Positions 13,401-27,200 of a stretch of 64,000 bases of DNA are shown here, one piece after another. The stretch covers positions 78,966 through 142,965 of the forward strand of contig MU405313.1 in NCBI GenBank assembly GCA_022836615.1, written 5' to 3'. Each line of letters begins with the position of its first letter. The stretch's first letter is position 1. Source of the DNA: Annulohypoxylon bovei var. microspora (taxonomy: Eukaryota; Ascomycota; Sordariomycetes; Xylariales; Hypoxylaceae). The notes beneath the pieces are model-generated. The model was not told where the DNA came from. It was given only the letters and a program-made list of their open reading frames with translations, and made no database searches. A program made the position numbers and the translations under genes.

Positions 13401-13475
13401 AAAGATACAGACGCGACTTCTCTATGGTGCTGGGAGATCCTGAAGGGCGTCTACTCGCTCGGGGACGACACGTGA
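10473..13475 (+). CDS. Zn(II)2Cys6 fungal transcription factor
   Basis: A nuclear DNA-binding regulator. My best model has ten exons: 10473-10565, 10620-10688, 10928-10962, 11076-11778, 11900-12045, 12102-12132, 12187-12242, 12294-12368, 12423-12619 and 12745-13475, about 711 residues. The zinc cluster begins ACESCRQRKQRC (Cys33, 36, 43), then Cys50 and Cys53, followed by LECKYREPQPTKKDK and a linker helix (LVEILERLKSLEGGL). The middle-homology (Fungal_trans-like) region starts near YFDTFNLIYPILD. Two junctions are irregular. Between Cys5 and Cys6 only three residues remain (CQLEC) where 6-8 are normal, so a microexon is probably missing in 10689-10927. The exon 9/10 junction stays in frame only with an unusual acceptor after 12744; the good acceptor at 12731 would shift frame. 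The target pathway is unknown; no cluster neighbours it. Confidence 0.85.
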
Positions 13476-16400
13476 TCCTCTAGCCTCACTTTTCTTTGTC
13501 GGCGGGTTTCTCCTTGGGTTATATGGCAAGGCATATGGCAGCAGCAGCAATTTGGAACGAGTGAAGAAAATTCCATGGGAGTCCGTGGGCCTACCCTACT
13601 CTTATAACTACTATCTACTTACTTAACCTAGGTACATAGGGAGGTCGCGAAATACCCAACTACCATATATCATTACATACCTATATGGAGGATTTTCAAC
13701 TGGCGCTAGGAGCTTGTGGACCGTACTAAGAAATTTCCAACAGACGTATATGTGTGGGAGTGATTTGATATCTGCATTGCTGGGCGAAGGATCTAAAGGT
13801 CGTTCCTGGGAGGGTGTTCTTTTGTCGTTCTCGCGAAGCATTTACAGTAGACTTTCCCCGGCTCCCGGCTGCGCTAATTGAATATACCAACGTCGGGGTC
13901 TTTCTACTTGTCTCTCCTGCGTCCCTTTCGGAGTCTTTGGTGACGATGGTCTTGTTATTACGTGGTTACGTAGCTCGTCCTGTGATTATTAGGTATCTAT
14001 GGGGTTCTATGACGATAGGGATAGAGATAGGGATACTAATGGCATATCCCCGATCTTTTTGAGCTTGTATTATCTACGGAAGCTGACACTCTTAAGAAAC
14101 CAGGAGGCTACAGGTCTGAGAACTATACTCATAAAGTCACACGCAGCACTAAATGCGATGATAGATCTTCGTTCGACGCACGGTTAGCGATGCGGTCGCC
14201 CGTACCTTCTGAAGCTTCGCGTCCGTACGTGAATCATCCATTCATCAAGAAAAAGACAACTAGATGTGCGGCTAAGTCGTCCCGACGGTTCTCCTAGGCC
14301 AATCACGCTGACCCCTTTAAGCTCGCCAGAGACAGGGTGAAGAAGCTGCCCTCTTACAGTTTGCGACAATGATACTAGCTCGTTTTGCACCCTTGGAGTC
14401 GTTTACAAAGATCTCGACGAGAAGTCGGACTGGGCTGCTAGGGCACCCACTTCACGCTACTGCCCCACGATAGGCTGATGTGGATCTCAACCACCGCACT
14501 GGGAGAATGCGAACTGTTACCAGTCGGAGTGGAAACGTCCAACCCCGTCAGACCGTCAGACCGGCGCCCACATGGGGGAGGGGTTCGAGTCTCATCTACA
14601 AGCATCGTGCGCCGTGCGGTGTAAATGGCGGTCAGCCGCACGCTGGAATGGTAGAGCGGCCCCTGCAGATCCGGCAAGGTGTCATAATTCTTCCCATGAC
14701 CACTGACCACGGCCTGTCGAACTTCGACGTCCTCAAAGTAAGTTGTGCCGTCATCGACCCATAGTGAAAATATGTCTCGGCGAACCGGTTCCGACAGATC
14801 AACCTAGGGGTGCTTACTAGACAATTATGTGTGTAAGATCCATTCACTTGACACACCTGGGGAAAAGTTTTAGGCGGAGGCGGAGGCGGGGTATATTTCC
14901 AGAATTCACGGTTGATCCCATTTAAACTTCGGCAGATATATGTATATTAGGTGAGTTGATGAGTTGATGGTGTTGAACATCGTTTGGTACGAAACCCAAT
15001 CGGGTTTAGGCATCCGAATAGCCCGTGAAAACCTATTCGTCAAGGCTACCATTAAGGGTTCAAAGATGGTAACGACAGGTTAGCGTCCGAGCTTGAATTG
15101 TTCGGTACCTACCTGTGCCAGGGTAAGTTGATGACATGATAGCCCATCGGAAGTCAAGCTGGTTAAGCTGTTCGAGCTCTACGAACTGCTGGCTTGGCTA
15201 TGACCTGTCAGAATGGTTTATGTAGGACTCGAACCAGGAAAAGGGAGAAAGGTTGCACCGCATTGAGGCATCATTCGGATTTTTATTAGATGCTTTTATT
15301 GAAGGGCATCGCACAAACCTTCTCGTGTGCAATGCGGTGCTATTGTGGATTTTGTGGATTCTATATCGTGGCCTAATAAAATCTGACGTCGGGCACCAAA
15401 CGAAAAGAGCCCATCGCCGGTTGGTATTTCTAGGAAAAGAACAGCGTGCGGCTCGGTTCACTCGATGGAGATAATAATAAGGGCAGAATATAATAATATG
15501 AAGGAGAGATCAGACGAGCGCTTTGACATGGACGAAACCCAATTTGCGCTTTGACATGCTCGGCCATTTCGGGGGAGGGGGATCCATAATGAGATCGATA
15601 AGTGTCTAAGCGCGCGTCGGAACAAAATAGATCTCAGTTGATGCATATTAATACGTGTTTACTTAAGCTTCTCTAGGAATGGTACATTCCTGCAGCGTAG
15701 GAAACCCACATGTTTCTCCTCCACAAATCGTGATAATTCTAACTTTCTAGTGGTGCTACCATACTACCTAGGGTTAGGAAGGTACATACCTACGAAATAT
15801 AACCTTGTATCTACCTAAGTACTTACATAAGGTACCGTATGTACATATGTATGTAAGATATTAGTTTCCTTCTAGCCCCGCAAAGTCGTTTCAACTTAAT
15901 GAGCGATCTGACATAGAAACAAAAGAAAAGAAAGGGAAGAGAGAAAAAAGAGAAAAGAGGAAACGTTTGTCACATACCTAGATTCATGGACATGGTATGA
16001 TATCGAAGGAGGCTCGCTTGAGACCTTGGCAAATTGCTTCGAGAAACATTCCCCCCACAGTTGAAACATGAGAGGAGAAATCACGAAAAAGTAAAAGCAA
16101 GAGCATTACCTTCATCACTTACATCAATTCCTTTGATTCGGGACGGGCTCCGATTATTCGACGGTAGTACATACATCCATGTTACTTCCAGATGTCCCTA
16201 TCTACTTAGGTACATTGTATGTTTCTTGGCCTCCGACGCCGACTGGACGGAAACACATCCACTATGTTGCAGTAGTCGCCCGTTAGAAAACCCACTTCAA
16301 CAGCGGCTCATGCAGGTGCGTTCGGTAACAGCCATGCGAAACTGGATTCTTCTATTGTCTACCTAGGTAGTATCTTTTTTTATCTTTACCCGATTATACT

Positions 16401-19400
16401 ATACCTTGCTACATATAACTAGGTATACCTAGTATAATCGTTCTACACAGCCCACGTGCTCATTCCTAACTTCTCCAATCCCCATGTCAGATGTCTTGAA
16501 CAAACTTCCAGTTGATTCACGGTCCGACTTAACGACCATCTACTATAGTCTATAGTAGCTAGATTTTCCGCGGAGGAGCCCAACTTCGGGAATATCGCTA
16601 ATCTTTCTAAGGGCCTTCGGATCTGTCCATCACCCACAGCCGACCCGGTTTCTAAGCAACACCACTGCACCACTGTTACCTTTCACTCAGCGCTGTTACG
16701 GATATGCTACTTTGTTCATCCAATTTCCCGGATAGAATGTCTTCAATGCGAGTCAAACGTGCGCGTGTTACATTTTGAACACTCCTCTAAGCTGACAGTT
16801 TGTCTTGGCGTTTCCCGGATCCCGATATTCAAGATTGGATATGCTCTCTCTACTGGGAAAATTTCAGGGACTACCGTTAGTTTCGTAGATTTCCCGAGAT
16901 CTCTGAAAGTATGCGCATGTGTTGGAAGTTCTCGTCTGCCACTATCTACACTACTATGTGTATATACAGCATATGTATGTACTAGTACCCTGGTTTAAGA
17001 TCGGCGGCCGCGTATGCGGCCAGTTCGGTAGATCGACTCGGATGTCGGGCGAAAGATGCGAGAAGCCACAATTCCAACGCCTCACTTTTCTATCACCCAT
17101 ATCCTAACTTCAAACTTTCTAGCTTGTCTTTTGTTCTAGCTTTGCCTTAGTTTCGTCTCTCAGCCTTGCAAGTATCAATCAGCACTAGTCGATCAGTGTT
17201 TCTACTAACTTGGAACTTGCTTAGATCTAAGAATTGCGATGTTATATAGCTCCTTATCTCGCGGAGCCGAGAGAGTCCGGCGAAGAAACCGGTTCGGCCT
17301 TCATATGCGCAGCTTCTATATCAGGCTTAAGGGGCTTCGGTGCGGCGGTACTTCGTTTTCTTCGTATATTTTTCCGTACGAATTATTTTCCACTTCCGTA
17401 TTTACCCCTCTACACTAGGTCTGCGCATAACATGACGGCAGTCTCCTTGTGGATATCCTCCTTAGCGAGACTGGCTCGTGGGGGGTTTCTATGAACCGCA
17501 TGTGATATTAAGCGACTATGAGAATAGACGAACTGAAGTCGCCGAAGCCCCACACGACCATAAACTACTGGGCGGGCTCTTGAGGCATTTTGGGTCGTCA
17601 CGTTTTGTGCTTTGAGGTTCAAAGCATCCATGATATAGACTAAGATCACAGGGATAAGGGGGAGACCCTTGGTAAATGGGCCAATCAAGAAAATCGACGA
17701 TGAGAGAATCGGCAATGTCACACACGTACAGTAGTCTAGGAACTCTAGCGCCATTTTTATTGCGCTATTCGAGTTGATGGATCTTGAGATTATCATCGTT
17801 GCTGTCAAAGCGATCTGACGGATACAAGGAAGGAAAAGCGCACTGTCAACACTATTAACATGAATAACACACGAGAGCTTGATCAAGGTAGGTACTATTT
17901 ACAAATAGTGATGGCCCTGTCGTTGTTTAATCGACACCCTAAAAACCTGTTTATCACTTAGGTAGGTACCTAGCTTAAACTATTTCCTACCTGTCAATTT
18001 GTCGTTGCTGACAGCTGTGTTTGACATAAATATAAGAGGAGTAAACTGACCCTCAATAATTTAGACAATTTCCGATGTTGATGCAAGTCACCACGCCGCG
18101 GGGCTCTGTTCAAACCCCGTGGCGGCGTAAACGGCAAACCGCATGTATGGATTATGGAGCACCTCTTGTTCCCCAGTTCTCGGCCACCACAGCCAGAGCT
18201 CGCTAGAGGCTAGACTAGGGTTTCTGCGCTTGGCTGCCGCACAGAAGCCCCTATGTACTTTCGTATTGTACAGGTGAATACGGCAATTTGCTTTTTTTAC
18301 TTATTTCTTCATCTTCATCACCTTATGGCTATTCAAGCTCTTACGATGCTCAGATCACTGTGGATCCAGCGTGTTAAAGAATAATGACAATGCGAGGCGT
18401 CGAGGGTTAAAACAAGACAGGAATTCAGCTTGTTAATACCACAGCTATGTCCATGCTCAGCCGGAATCGGTATCACAAACCCGATATGACCAAACCCTTC
18501 TCAATTCACTCAGCTGATGCCGGGATGAGAATGTTTTGCATGAAGCCGGGGGGTGTTTTCTTTTTATATCACGATATCTTATTTTACGTATGTACTGTTG
18601 CAGATTGATCGCTTAAAGATATTGTTTGCGGTTGGAGACTTGAGACAAGATTCTTCGGAGATTCAAGTTAGTAAGAAGTTGTAAGAAGTAATGAGACAGA
18701 CTCCAAGTTGTAGATCTCCAGGTTTCTTAATCGTGACCTCGTGGCGTTCCTGCTAGTATGTTAGATCGGCTTCTTCTGGTTGGTGGACCTCCAAGGTTGT
18801 TAAATGCCGAGGCTTTGGTACCTTTAAGTGCGGCTAGGAGTTTCGATGCGCGGGAAGCTCTACACAGTACAGACATAATACATACATGACACCTGCAATT
18901 TAATCTGATTATAAAATTATAAAATGCCATTTGTAAGAATAAGTATTAACTTAAAAACACTCTCGGTATTTGATCATGCAATGTTGCCCGTTAGCTTATT
19001 ACGTGCATAAGCTTATGTAGCAAATAAGTGATGTAACATTCAAATCTCTACGTACCTATCTAAAGAGGCACAGAGAGGTAACCTTATGTAACCAAATACC
19101 GTATGTATTGTACGACGTCCATACATACGTCAATATTAAAATGGTCGAAACGTGACCTATATGTACCTATCGTACTAGGGCTACGTTCCTAGATTTAGGG
19201 GACTATCATGTTTAGGTAGTGCATCGGACTTGCCGCGTCTACCATCATCCTACCATCATTTTAGTGTTCAGGGCTATCTTCATTCTGTAGTAGGCGCTAT
19301 GTAGATAATCAACGGCCGCATCAACATCCGCAATTATCGCAATTATCGTGCTTGTCATACATTTCGCTTATTAGATTGACAGACAACCGCCTCATCGTTC

Positions 19401-20755
19401 ATGGCTCCAACGTCGTCCCCGTCGTCCCACTATCTTACAGGCACCTATCCCACCTCAGCTCCATACATAGGTACGTACAATACAAGGTAGTACTATGTAC
19501 TTACATCCATACGTCTGCATAGTAAATCACCAAACAGAACGAGCCCAGGGTACCGAAAATGGATTTACCTTGCATCATGTCCACTGCCGCAATTGCTACT
19601 TTAGTATGCCAGACACCGTGGAAACACCTATGAGAATGTATATCGTTACATGCATTACCCATGTTACAGGTACATATGCGATGTACCTTCCCCCCTGGTT
19701 CGGTTACTCGATCGGAGAACCTTGATGATCTCCTTTCCCAGCTTTCCCTTGTACATCTACCTAGCTTTTAGCTTTTTTTTTCTACTTACTGATACTAGTA
19801 GGTAGTACACTTTCAATCCTTCAACACCCTTAATTCTTTTCCCTTTCCGTCATAATCAGACTTATATGAAAAGTAATATGTGTAGGGAAACCCTCACAAC
19901 CCTCACTATTATTACATAGCACCTATTCTTATTAAACGAACTTGATCACTATTCCTAAATTCTCCACGTCTTACGTCCATGCTCTACCACGTTCCCCCCG
20001 CTCTATTACTGTTCCCGGCCCCTCCTGAACAGTCCTGGACCACTATTTTTTTTCTCCCTTCAGGGATATAGCTATCTCACTCCAAGCTTTCTCTTCTTGG
20101 CCCTTGTCAATGTCCGACCATGCTTCATCGATCGTCTGATGGAGCCAGATTTGCTTAGACCCCGTTCGTCACACTCAAGCTCTCTCACTTCCACATACTC
20201 CGTACATACAAATCTTTCTTGCGTCTCTTAAGTTTCTCAAGTCTCTATGTACTTTTACTATGGTCGGCGATAATCGAACTGGGTTACCTGGGGTGTTGAG
20301 ACGTAATGTGCAAGCGCCTTCTGTCAGTGCTCTCGGACATGGATAATCTCTCTTTTTCACTCTCAAGACCCTTGTCGTCTTCTCTTCTCGTAGGGTCCTC
20401 GTAGGGTCCTCCCCAGAGCTCCAGATTTTTATATTCACTCTCATACCTATGTACCGTGCTCGTTATATTGTGCTGTCCCACTGAATTCGGTGTTAAGCCT
20501 GCTTCACCATATACCTACATATACATATGTCTAATTTATGACACCCACTCTCTTCTTTCTAACACTCATACATAAATAATAATATCCTTCTCATCCGTGG
20601 ATGTGCACGCACACACAGGGACCAGGCTGACCACACCTTAATAATAAGTGTTATATCGAGCTCTTAACATACCATCCATACCTACAAGGTAGCTTGTACG
20701 ACTTTACTTTTGGGACGCGGCTCGGTCTTCCACATCTCCACTTTCCACTCTCCAG
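13476..20755. other. Gene-poor region, left part of a 17 kb desert
   Basis: No gene is supported. Local content: (GGCGGA)-type repeat at about 14873-14889; a purine-rich tract at 15915-15960; palindromes TACCTAGGTA at 16360-16369 and TAGGTACCTA at 17963-17972; many short ACCTA/TAGGT repeats at 15770-15870. A 58-codon ATG frame follows a pyrimidine-rich leader-like stretch at about 17239 (+), and a 67-codon frame lies at 18930-18727 (-) with a basic C-terminal part. Neither has a motif I recognise. No tRNA or transposase remnant was seen. Confidence 0.5.
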
Positions 20756-20756
20756 A

Positions 20757-20765
20757 TATATATAA
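20757..20765 (+). promoter_or_regulatory. TATA box of the 53-residue protein gene
   Basis: TATATATAA lies 359 bp before the ATG at 21124. Pyrimidine- and CA-rich DNA typical of fungal leaders follows, then a splice-like donor GTATGT at 20945, a CTGAC branch-like site and a GCAG acceptor ending at 21011. This suggests a 67 bp intron in the 5' untranslated leader. Confidence 0.45.
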
Positions 20766-21123
20766 GTGAGCTAGGCATGCCGTCACGATCTCTTTCCGAA
20801 GCCATCCTAGAACTTTACTGTCACAGCTTCTAGCCTTAGAACCTTAGACCACCTTATACTTCCAACTTAACCATCTATTTTGAAAACCTTCTAACACCAT
20901 CTCAACCCATCACCTTTAGTTTAATAAGAGAGTGAGATTTAGAGGTATGTACAAGCTCATCAACACACCTACTTACATAAAAATGAACCAGCCCACTTAC
21001 TGACGATGCAGCTCTACTCAGCCACTGACTGTCACACGAACGGAAACACAAACACAAACACAACATACGCATACATACAAAATCTACTGTACATCATATC
21101 TACCTAACTTAATCATAATCATC

Positions 21124-21285
21124 ATGTGTGACTTTACGAAAAACTACTATATCTACACATCCTGCCTGGACCCAGGCGCTCACTTTTTCCGCACTTCCGT
21201 GGATGGCAGCCGGAAACATGCTTGCCCGAGAGGGCCACATGAACGGTATATCGTACAGCCAGGTCAATGTCCATTGTGTGGATGA
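21124..21285 (+). CDS. Small Cys-containing protein, 53 residues
   Basis: A short complete frame, MCDFTKNYYIYTSC to the C-terminal PGQCPLCG, that looks like a real protein: rich in aromatic residues, Gly and His, with five cysteines (2, 14, 34, 49, 52). The last pair forms CPLC, a possible metal-binding knuckle. The middle reads DPGAHFFRTSVDGSR and then GPHERYIV. No upstream in-frame ATG survives: the one at 20983 stops after six codons. A TATA box and a probable leader intron lie upstream on the same strand. I recall conserved fungal small proteins of this style but cannot verify that, and I assign no function. It is the only supported gene in the 17 kb between the zinc-cluster gene and the ABC-F gene. 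A longer minus-strand frame over the same DNA (21456-21109) is taken as its shadow. Confidence 0.55.
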   Translation: MCDFTKNYYIYTSCLDPGAHFFRTSVDGSRKHACPRGPHERYIVQPGQCPLCG

Positions 21286-24200
21286 GGGGTTATAACATCG
21301 TCTACCTTTTTCTACAATTACGAAGCCGAGGTCCAAATCACTCTCACGTTCATTCACCGGCATTCGCCAAAAGCCGCATAACCGCATATTCCAGTTTGGA
21401 CATACTGTACCAGCAGTTGTCTTCGGCACCATAATACATATCGGGTCATCTCCCATTATTAATCAGCTCGATCCGGTCATCATAGCATGGTGTTCAAGGA
21501 AAAGGGGGGCGGGGGCCGCCCCAATTTTTCAGGATCTCTGGGTTTAAATGGGTAACTATCCGGTTACGACAGCGAGAGCTCACGGCGCATTTTTCCCGTG
21601 TAATATTGGGGCCTGATTACCGTAATATGGTACTAGTGGAAGCAGATGGGGCCAACTAAGAGGGAGGTGGTAGGCTCAGCCCGCAGAGGCGGCCGGGTTA
21701 GAGGCGCTTCCAGGTAAAGGAAGACTTCACGAGTCTCTCTACGGATGGAAACTCGTTCATTGGAGGGGAACACGCATCACTATCTTGGCAAAGATTACTA
21801 CTGCGGCGTACGGGTCATTAGGGGTTTCAATTATAATTGGGTGGCATACTTCGAGACGGGCATAGTGGCCTCGGGCTATTATTGGTAGTAAGATATACAG
21901 CATTATTACTGCGGGACCGCATCTTACGGACTCATCTATCTACTCTTCTCATCTACATTTCCATCAAACGGCGTTCGGAGGGATTGGGTCGGGCTCGGTT
22001 ACATCTGGGGGGGGTGCCTCACCGGTGATGGTCTCAATGATGGTCTCGATATCACACGTCTTATAGGTACTATAAAATAAATATGTATATATTTCCCCTC
22101 TTCATTACACTGTTCCGGAACATAAGTGGCTGTTGAGTTCGCATATGCTCCATGGTAAGGGGGTAAGGGGGCAAGAGCGGCCTAGAATCATGTGTACCAA
22201 CAGCCGCGCCATATTCCTACCTTTTGGCTACAACTAGGTCGGTGAGGTGTTTACGACGCTCGCCCATATCTACTGTTGCTGCAGGCTTGTCCTCGCATGC
22301 AGCTGATAGCTACCCATCATCAGAAAGAGGGTGGAGTGAAGTTATCTAGGTTAGCTCACATGACCTTTATCATTAACTAGGAATGGCGAGGCCGACGGAT
22401 ATGGCGTACGAAGTACGTGTATAACAGAGGACATATATAACCCTGATTACGCCTTGGCCAGCGCGATACGACCGCTGCGACCCAATGACCGCTCTCGAAA
22501 CATGGGGATGGCAGATCTTGTCGGTAGACTATAGGGGGCCTTTATATAGAAGCCCGCTCCAGCTGCGGCCGGGTACCTAATGTATAACAACGGCCAGGTA
22601 AGTCACCCTCCTCGCCAATCTAGCTCGATGGGGCCGTCAATAAAATGCCGAAAGCGCTATGATCTTCTCCCTCTCACTCGGGCCAAGCCGTCGTTAAACA
22701 AACTGACGAGTCAGATACGGAGCGGCTTGGCCCCTTTACCTGAGGAAGCAAGGGATAGCTAGACGGAAAGGTTCTACTTGTTAATGGCATAACTGTAGTG
22801 ACGAACTACGCGTAATCAAAAATGAGAGGCCGAAGAAGGAGAAACATTAGATAATAAAGTATGAGATATTTGCTCGTCAGCTGCACATCCATAGCCTGCT
22901 CGACGACTCCCCACACCTTTCCGTTCAAGGGAAAACGTGGTACTGACGCCCGTGTGGCGAGCAGGCTCAATTCTCTGGATGGTAGGCCACGGACTCGACC
23001 TTGCGCTACCACACCAACCAACCCAAGGCTTGCAGGGTTCCCTCACTACTGGGTCCCACACGTCCGGCTAGACTACTGAGGCTATCGATCCCGTGTTGGC
23101 AACTCGGACGGGATGTGGAGCCTACAGCGGTCTTAGTCGCTGGGACGCAGCGGTAGTCAAGCGTCTGGGTCCGCGGGGAGAGCTTCCTAGAGACAAACCC
23201 CCCGGAAGCTGCTGGGGAGTCAGCAGATAGTAAGACATTATGATAATATCAGTAACATAGCTAGATCGTATGCCACCTTCCACCAATTCCGCGGAGAAGA
23301 ACGATTACGGATAACACGGCTGGATGGGAGGTCAATGACGTTCCTCACGAGCCCTCAAGGCATGAAGGAGGTGCTCTCGGGAGCAACATGACTTGCATGA
23401 GACACATCTCGTTGATCCTCGTCATGGGAGGCCCCATCCAAAGCAGATGTAAGATAAGCAGCCATGGTAAGGGCCCTAGAAGCCCCAAACAACCACCACC
23501 TAACAGAGAATAGACGTGACACGACACACGACAGTTTGCAGGCGCCGAATCAGAGACTAGTCGTATGACCCCCATCAGCCTTAGCGTCGGTTAGAAAGCA
23601 TCCCAGAGAGAGGGACGATGCGGGGAATGCCAGTCACGCCGTCGTCGAATTTGTGAGTCAAAAAATCCCTGACATCGATCATGGCCGGGTAGAGGGAGAG
23701 CACACACATAGGCGGCACAACACAAAACACAAAACACACGCACGCCTGCACGCCTACACACATACGCACCACCTTAATCGTGTGCTAGTATAAGCACGAA
23801 ATGCGAGCTAATGCAACGACGACGGCCGTCAACCGAATCTAGTAAGACATCGGGAACCGATAGGCAGGATACCCATAGTCAGAAAAGGGAAGGGCCAAGG
23901 CCTGTAACTGGCACCCTAGCCATTACATCCCGTCCCGTCCTTCAAATAACACATAAGACAATAATACGCCATCGTTGTTCTGGTAGCGAGCCCGGTGCGG
24001 ACGGACCTCCATTCGCTACTACGTCGATGCGCAAAGTAGAGAAAAGGGTCGCACTCCGAAATCGTGCAGCGCGGTCACCGCCAGCAAGCAGCCGAGGGAA
24101 GATCTCGAAACTGGATGGCTCGACACAAGCTGCTGCAAGATGTCTGTTTCATTATGCAAGGACGTGGGATAGACAGACTACCGGTACATAGTAATTCTCG

Positions 24201-27200
24201 TCTTTAACCGGGTCTGGGTCTTCTCATTATTCATTTGCAGACCCTACAAGAGCCTACCTCGGACGATGACAATGACAGTGACAATGGCAAGGATGGAAAA
24301 CAAAAAGGATCACACATTCTCTTCTCTTCCGCTTCCCCCAATTATGAGCAGTCTAAGCAACGGGGCAGACTATGGTAATATATCATTTTGACACATATGA
24401 CATATGTACGAACAGACGTTTCCTCGCTAGGGCTAGGGCTTGGCTTTCTCATGCTTCATACCCTTGATCAAGCAGCGCAGTTAGGGTCAAAGAACAGATA
24501 GAAAGAAGAATGGTGCAACAAATCCCAGCCACTGAGAATTAAGCAGAAGTTAGGAGGCCGGAAAAACCGTCCCCGAGGCGTCAGCTTCACTTAAGCTTAA
24601 GGTTGTTCCTGCTATAATGGCCCGTGCACGATAGATCTTCGACCTTCTATGATTCGTTACATTTAGATTAGGTTAGCGTAGCTTAGTATCGGGTTAGGAC
24701 ATGTATATATGCATATATATTGACACAGGTATATACCTCTACCTTATATGGTAATATGTAGGTCGGAAAGGTACGGAGTTACTTTACGACGTGTTTCCCC
24801 CTGACCGAGTCCGCACTGTGACATTCCGCTTCCATCACTTGCATACTCCCAACCACAACTCACCCGCTCCGGGATCGATTATTCACACCCCGGCGACTAG
24901 ATGCATACGGAGAACGGGGAGCATCCGCTAGCCTCGTGGTATTAGCTCCGTTCCGTAATTTAGCCTCGAAGCAGTTTACACAGCCTTTTAAATTCACAAC
25001 TACAGAGGCTATTGCAGCAGTACGCAGCCTTATTGAATGCTATTAACTAACAATGAGTCGGTTTATTTAGATACCGAATTGAAATATTTTAGGATAAAAT
25101 GAATTGTCCTCACCTTCGCATATATCGATAAGTACAAATGGGCTGTGGTTTATACATACGTTGCGCCCATCTCGAAAACTCTAGCCAAGGCTGAACTAGC
25201 CATACGAGGCCATACGAATATAAACGAAAATTTACGAAAATTCACAGGTGAAAATGTTTTTTTTTCTCTAACCTCATGTGTACCTGTTTTCACGAATTGT
25301 TAACTAAATCATGATCTATTCTCGAAGAGGACAGCAAAGTACCTATTCTAGCAGCTACTCCGGGACATATGCAGCCTCCCGTCCTCTAGCGCTAGAAACG
25401 TGTTAGCTCGCTATAAAAATGTTAGCTGAGCCCAACACGATTTATACTGGAGAACCCTGTAGGTAAGGCAGGGTACAAAATCGAGAGATCTAGTTATGAG
25501 CTGCATACCGAGGTACCTTGTCTCTCCGCTGGTGTCACCCGCTCGCGACATCTTGTACGATGCTACCATCGGCACATGGGTTCGAGTGCTCGGATCCACC
25601 CTCTCACCGAGATCTGGTGAGGCTCCTTCACCAGGGTTATGCTGGGAAGTATACAATACATACCTTCCATTTGCGATACAACCCCAGATTCCGATTGGCC
25701 CGCAAGAGAGGAAGTGATAGTTCGCAACGAAATAGCGTGCAGTAGCCCAAGAAGGAGGCCCAAGCCTCTGGCACGGTATCAGCCTGTTACTAAATCTGCA
25801 CCTATAGGGGGATCTGTTGAATTAGGAGGCCGATGTATCTTTATTGCCTTACGGCCCAAACCGATGGATTCGATAACAGCCCACGTAATCATTATCTACG
25901 CCTTGCGGCCTGGTATCTGCACCACACAGACATAATGGACACCTAGCCCCCTGAATTTATTCCTCTATTAGTGGATTTCAATTGCCCCTTTTCTCTCTTG
26001 GGGGGCAGAGGACAACTGTACAATCAGACAACCACCTCACAGCCTTTTCCAGTCTCATAACAACTCTAGATTTCCAGGAGAAAGCCAAGTATCATTCCAG
26101 CGAGGTCTAAATTTTTGACGACATAGGATTTTGAAGACGTAAAAGGCGGAAAAGGACCGAGATTTACCGGATGTTGTTCCCGTCCCTTTAGCACGTCAGG
26201 GGCTGAAAATTTTTCTCCGGAGGATGACAACACCAGTGACGATTCAACGACGAGAAGATGCATTTACAATAGAGAAAAAAATCAACTACATATATGAACT
26301 CGACAGCACTCAGGAGAACTTCTTTAAGTATACGGAACTCTGTAGACCTTCGACATTTGGGAGGAGCGTATCTAAATTTTACTACCAACCTGTTCACCGC
26401 TCTTCACGCCAGATAGAATTTTCCTACCAAATTCGAAGAATCATGCATCAAATCACTAAGCAACGAAGAACTCAACAACGAGAGGATCCAGCCTAGAAAT
26501 TCTAATGTACCAGTTTTCCTTTAGGACAGCTAATTTGGAAGAACCCCAAACCCAGGTTACCGCTCGGTCGGCCTCTTAGATGAACATCGAGAAGATTTTA
26601 ACAACGAAACCCATAGGACCAAGAGGACGAGTTCCCGACTATTTCTTGGATATAGGAACCCAAACCTCCACCTCAAGACAGCATAATTTGCATTTTGGTA
26701 CTTGAACAACGCCAAAAGACTATCTGCCAACACAAGAACATCACGAATAGTACTGACAACAACCATAACATACATATGGTTCTAATTATCATAGCCTCGA
26801 CAGACTAACTCTTGTGGTGCACCCTATTAACCGTATTTCCCCCTTCTAACTTCGAGTTTTTCGAATAGAGATACGATCCAATTTACCTAACTTTCTGATT
26901 TGAAGAGATCTTCTAACCCCTAGGTCACTGAACGAAATCTACACAAATTATTAGATGGAAATCTGCCGGGTTTGTTGTTTAGGCCTTTTTATTTTTATCC
27001 TACCCTCGAACATCACCGCTACGACGACCCCAAGGCTTGGAAGCAAGTCTTACGAGAAGTCCGTACGGCCCCAGTTGTTAACTTCGAATACAACCTACGC
27101 CCTCCGAAGTGCATACTTCTCTTTCAACTTAGGTAAACATTACGTACATTTTTCAGGTACCTCAGCCAATGGAAGCGGATGGGACGACATTTAATTCGAA

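Noticed and set aside
15225..15235. tRNA B-box-like GGTTCGAGTCC on the minus strand
   Set aside because: The flanking bases cannot form a T-stem and no acceptor stem or A box is found at the right distance.
17410..17886. 158-codon hydrophobic frame on the minus strand
   Set aside because: No ATG at the start, no recognisable motif, and no splice or promoter context.
18091..18127. GC-rich hairpin around CGCGGGG...CCCCGTGG
   Set aside because: Only the innermost five pairs are solid; the outer arms do not pair well, so I see no structured RNA or terminator.
21109..21456. 115-codon ATG frame on the minus strand
   Set aside because: It lies opposite the 53-residue gene, has no motif, and the plus strand has the TATA box, leader and better protein composition.
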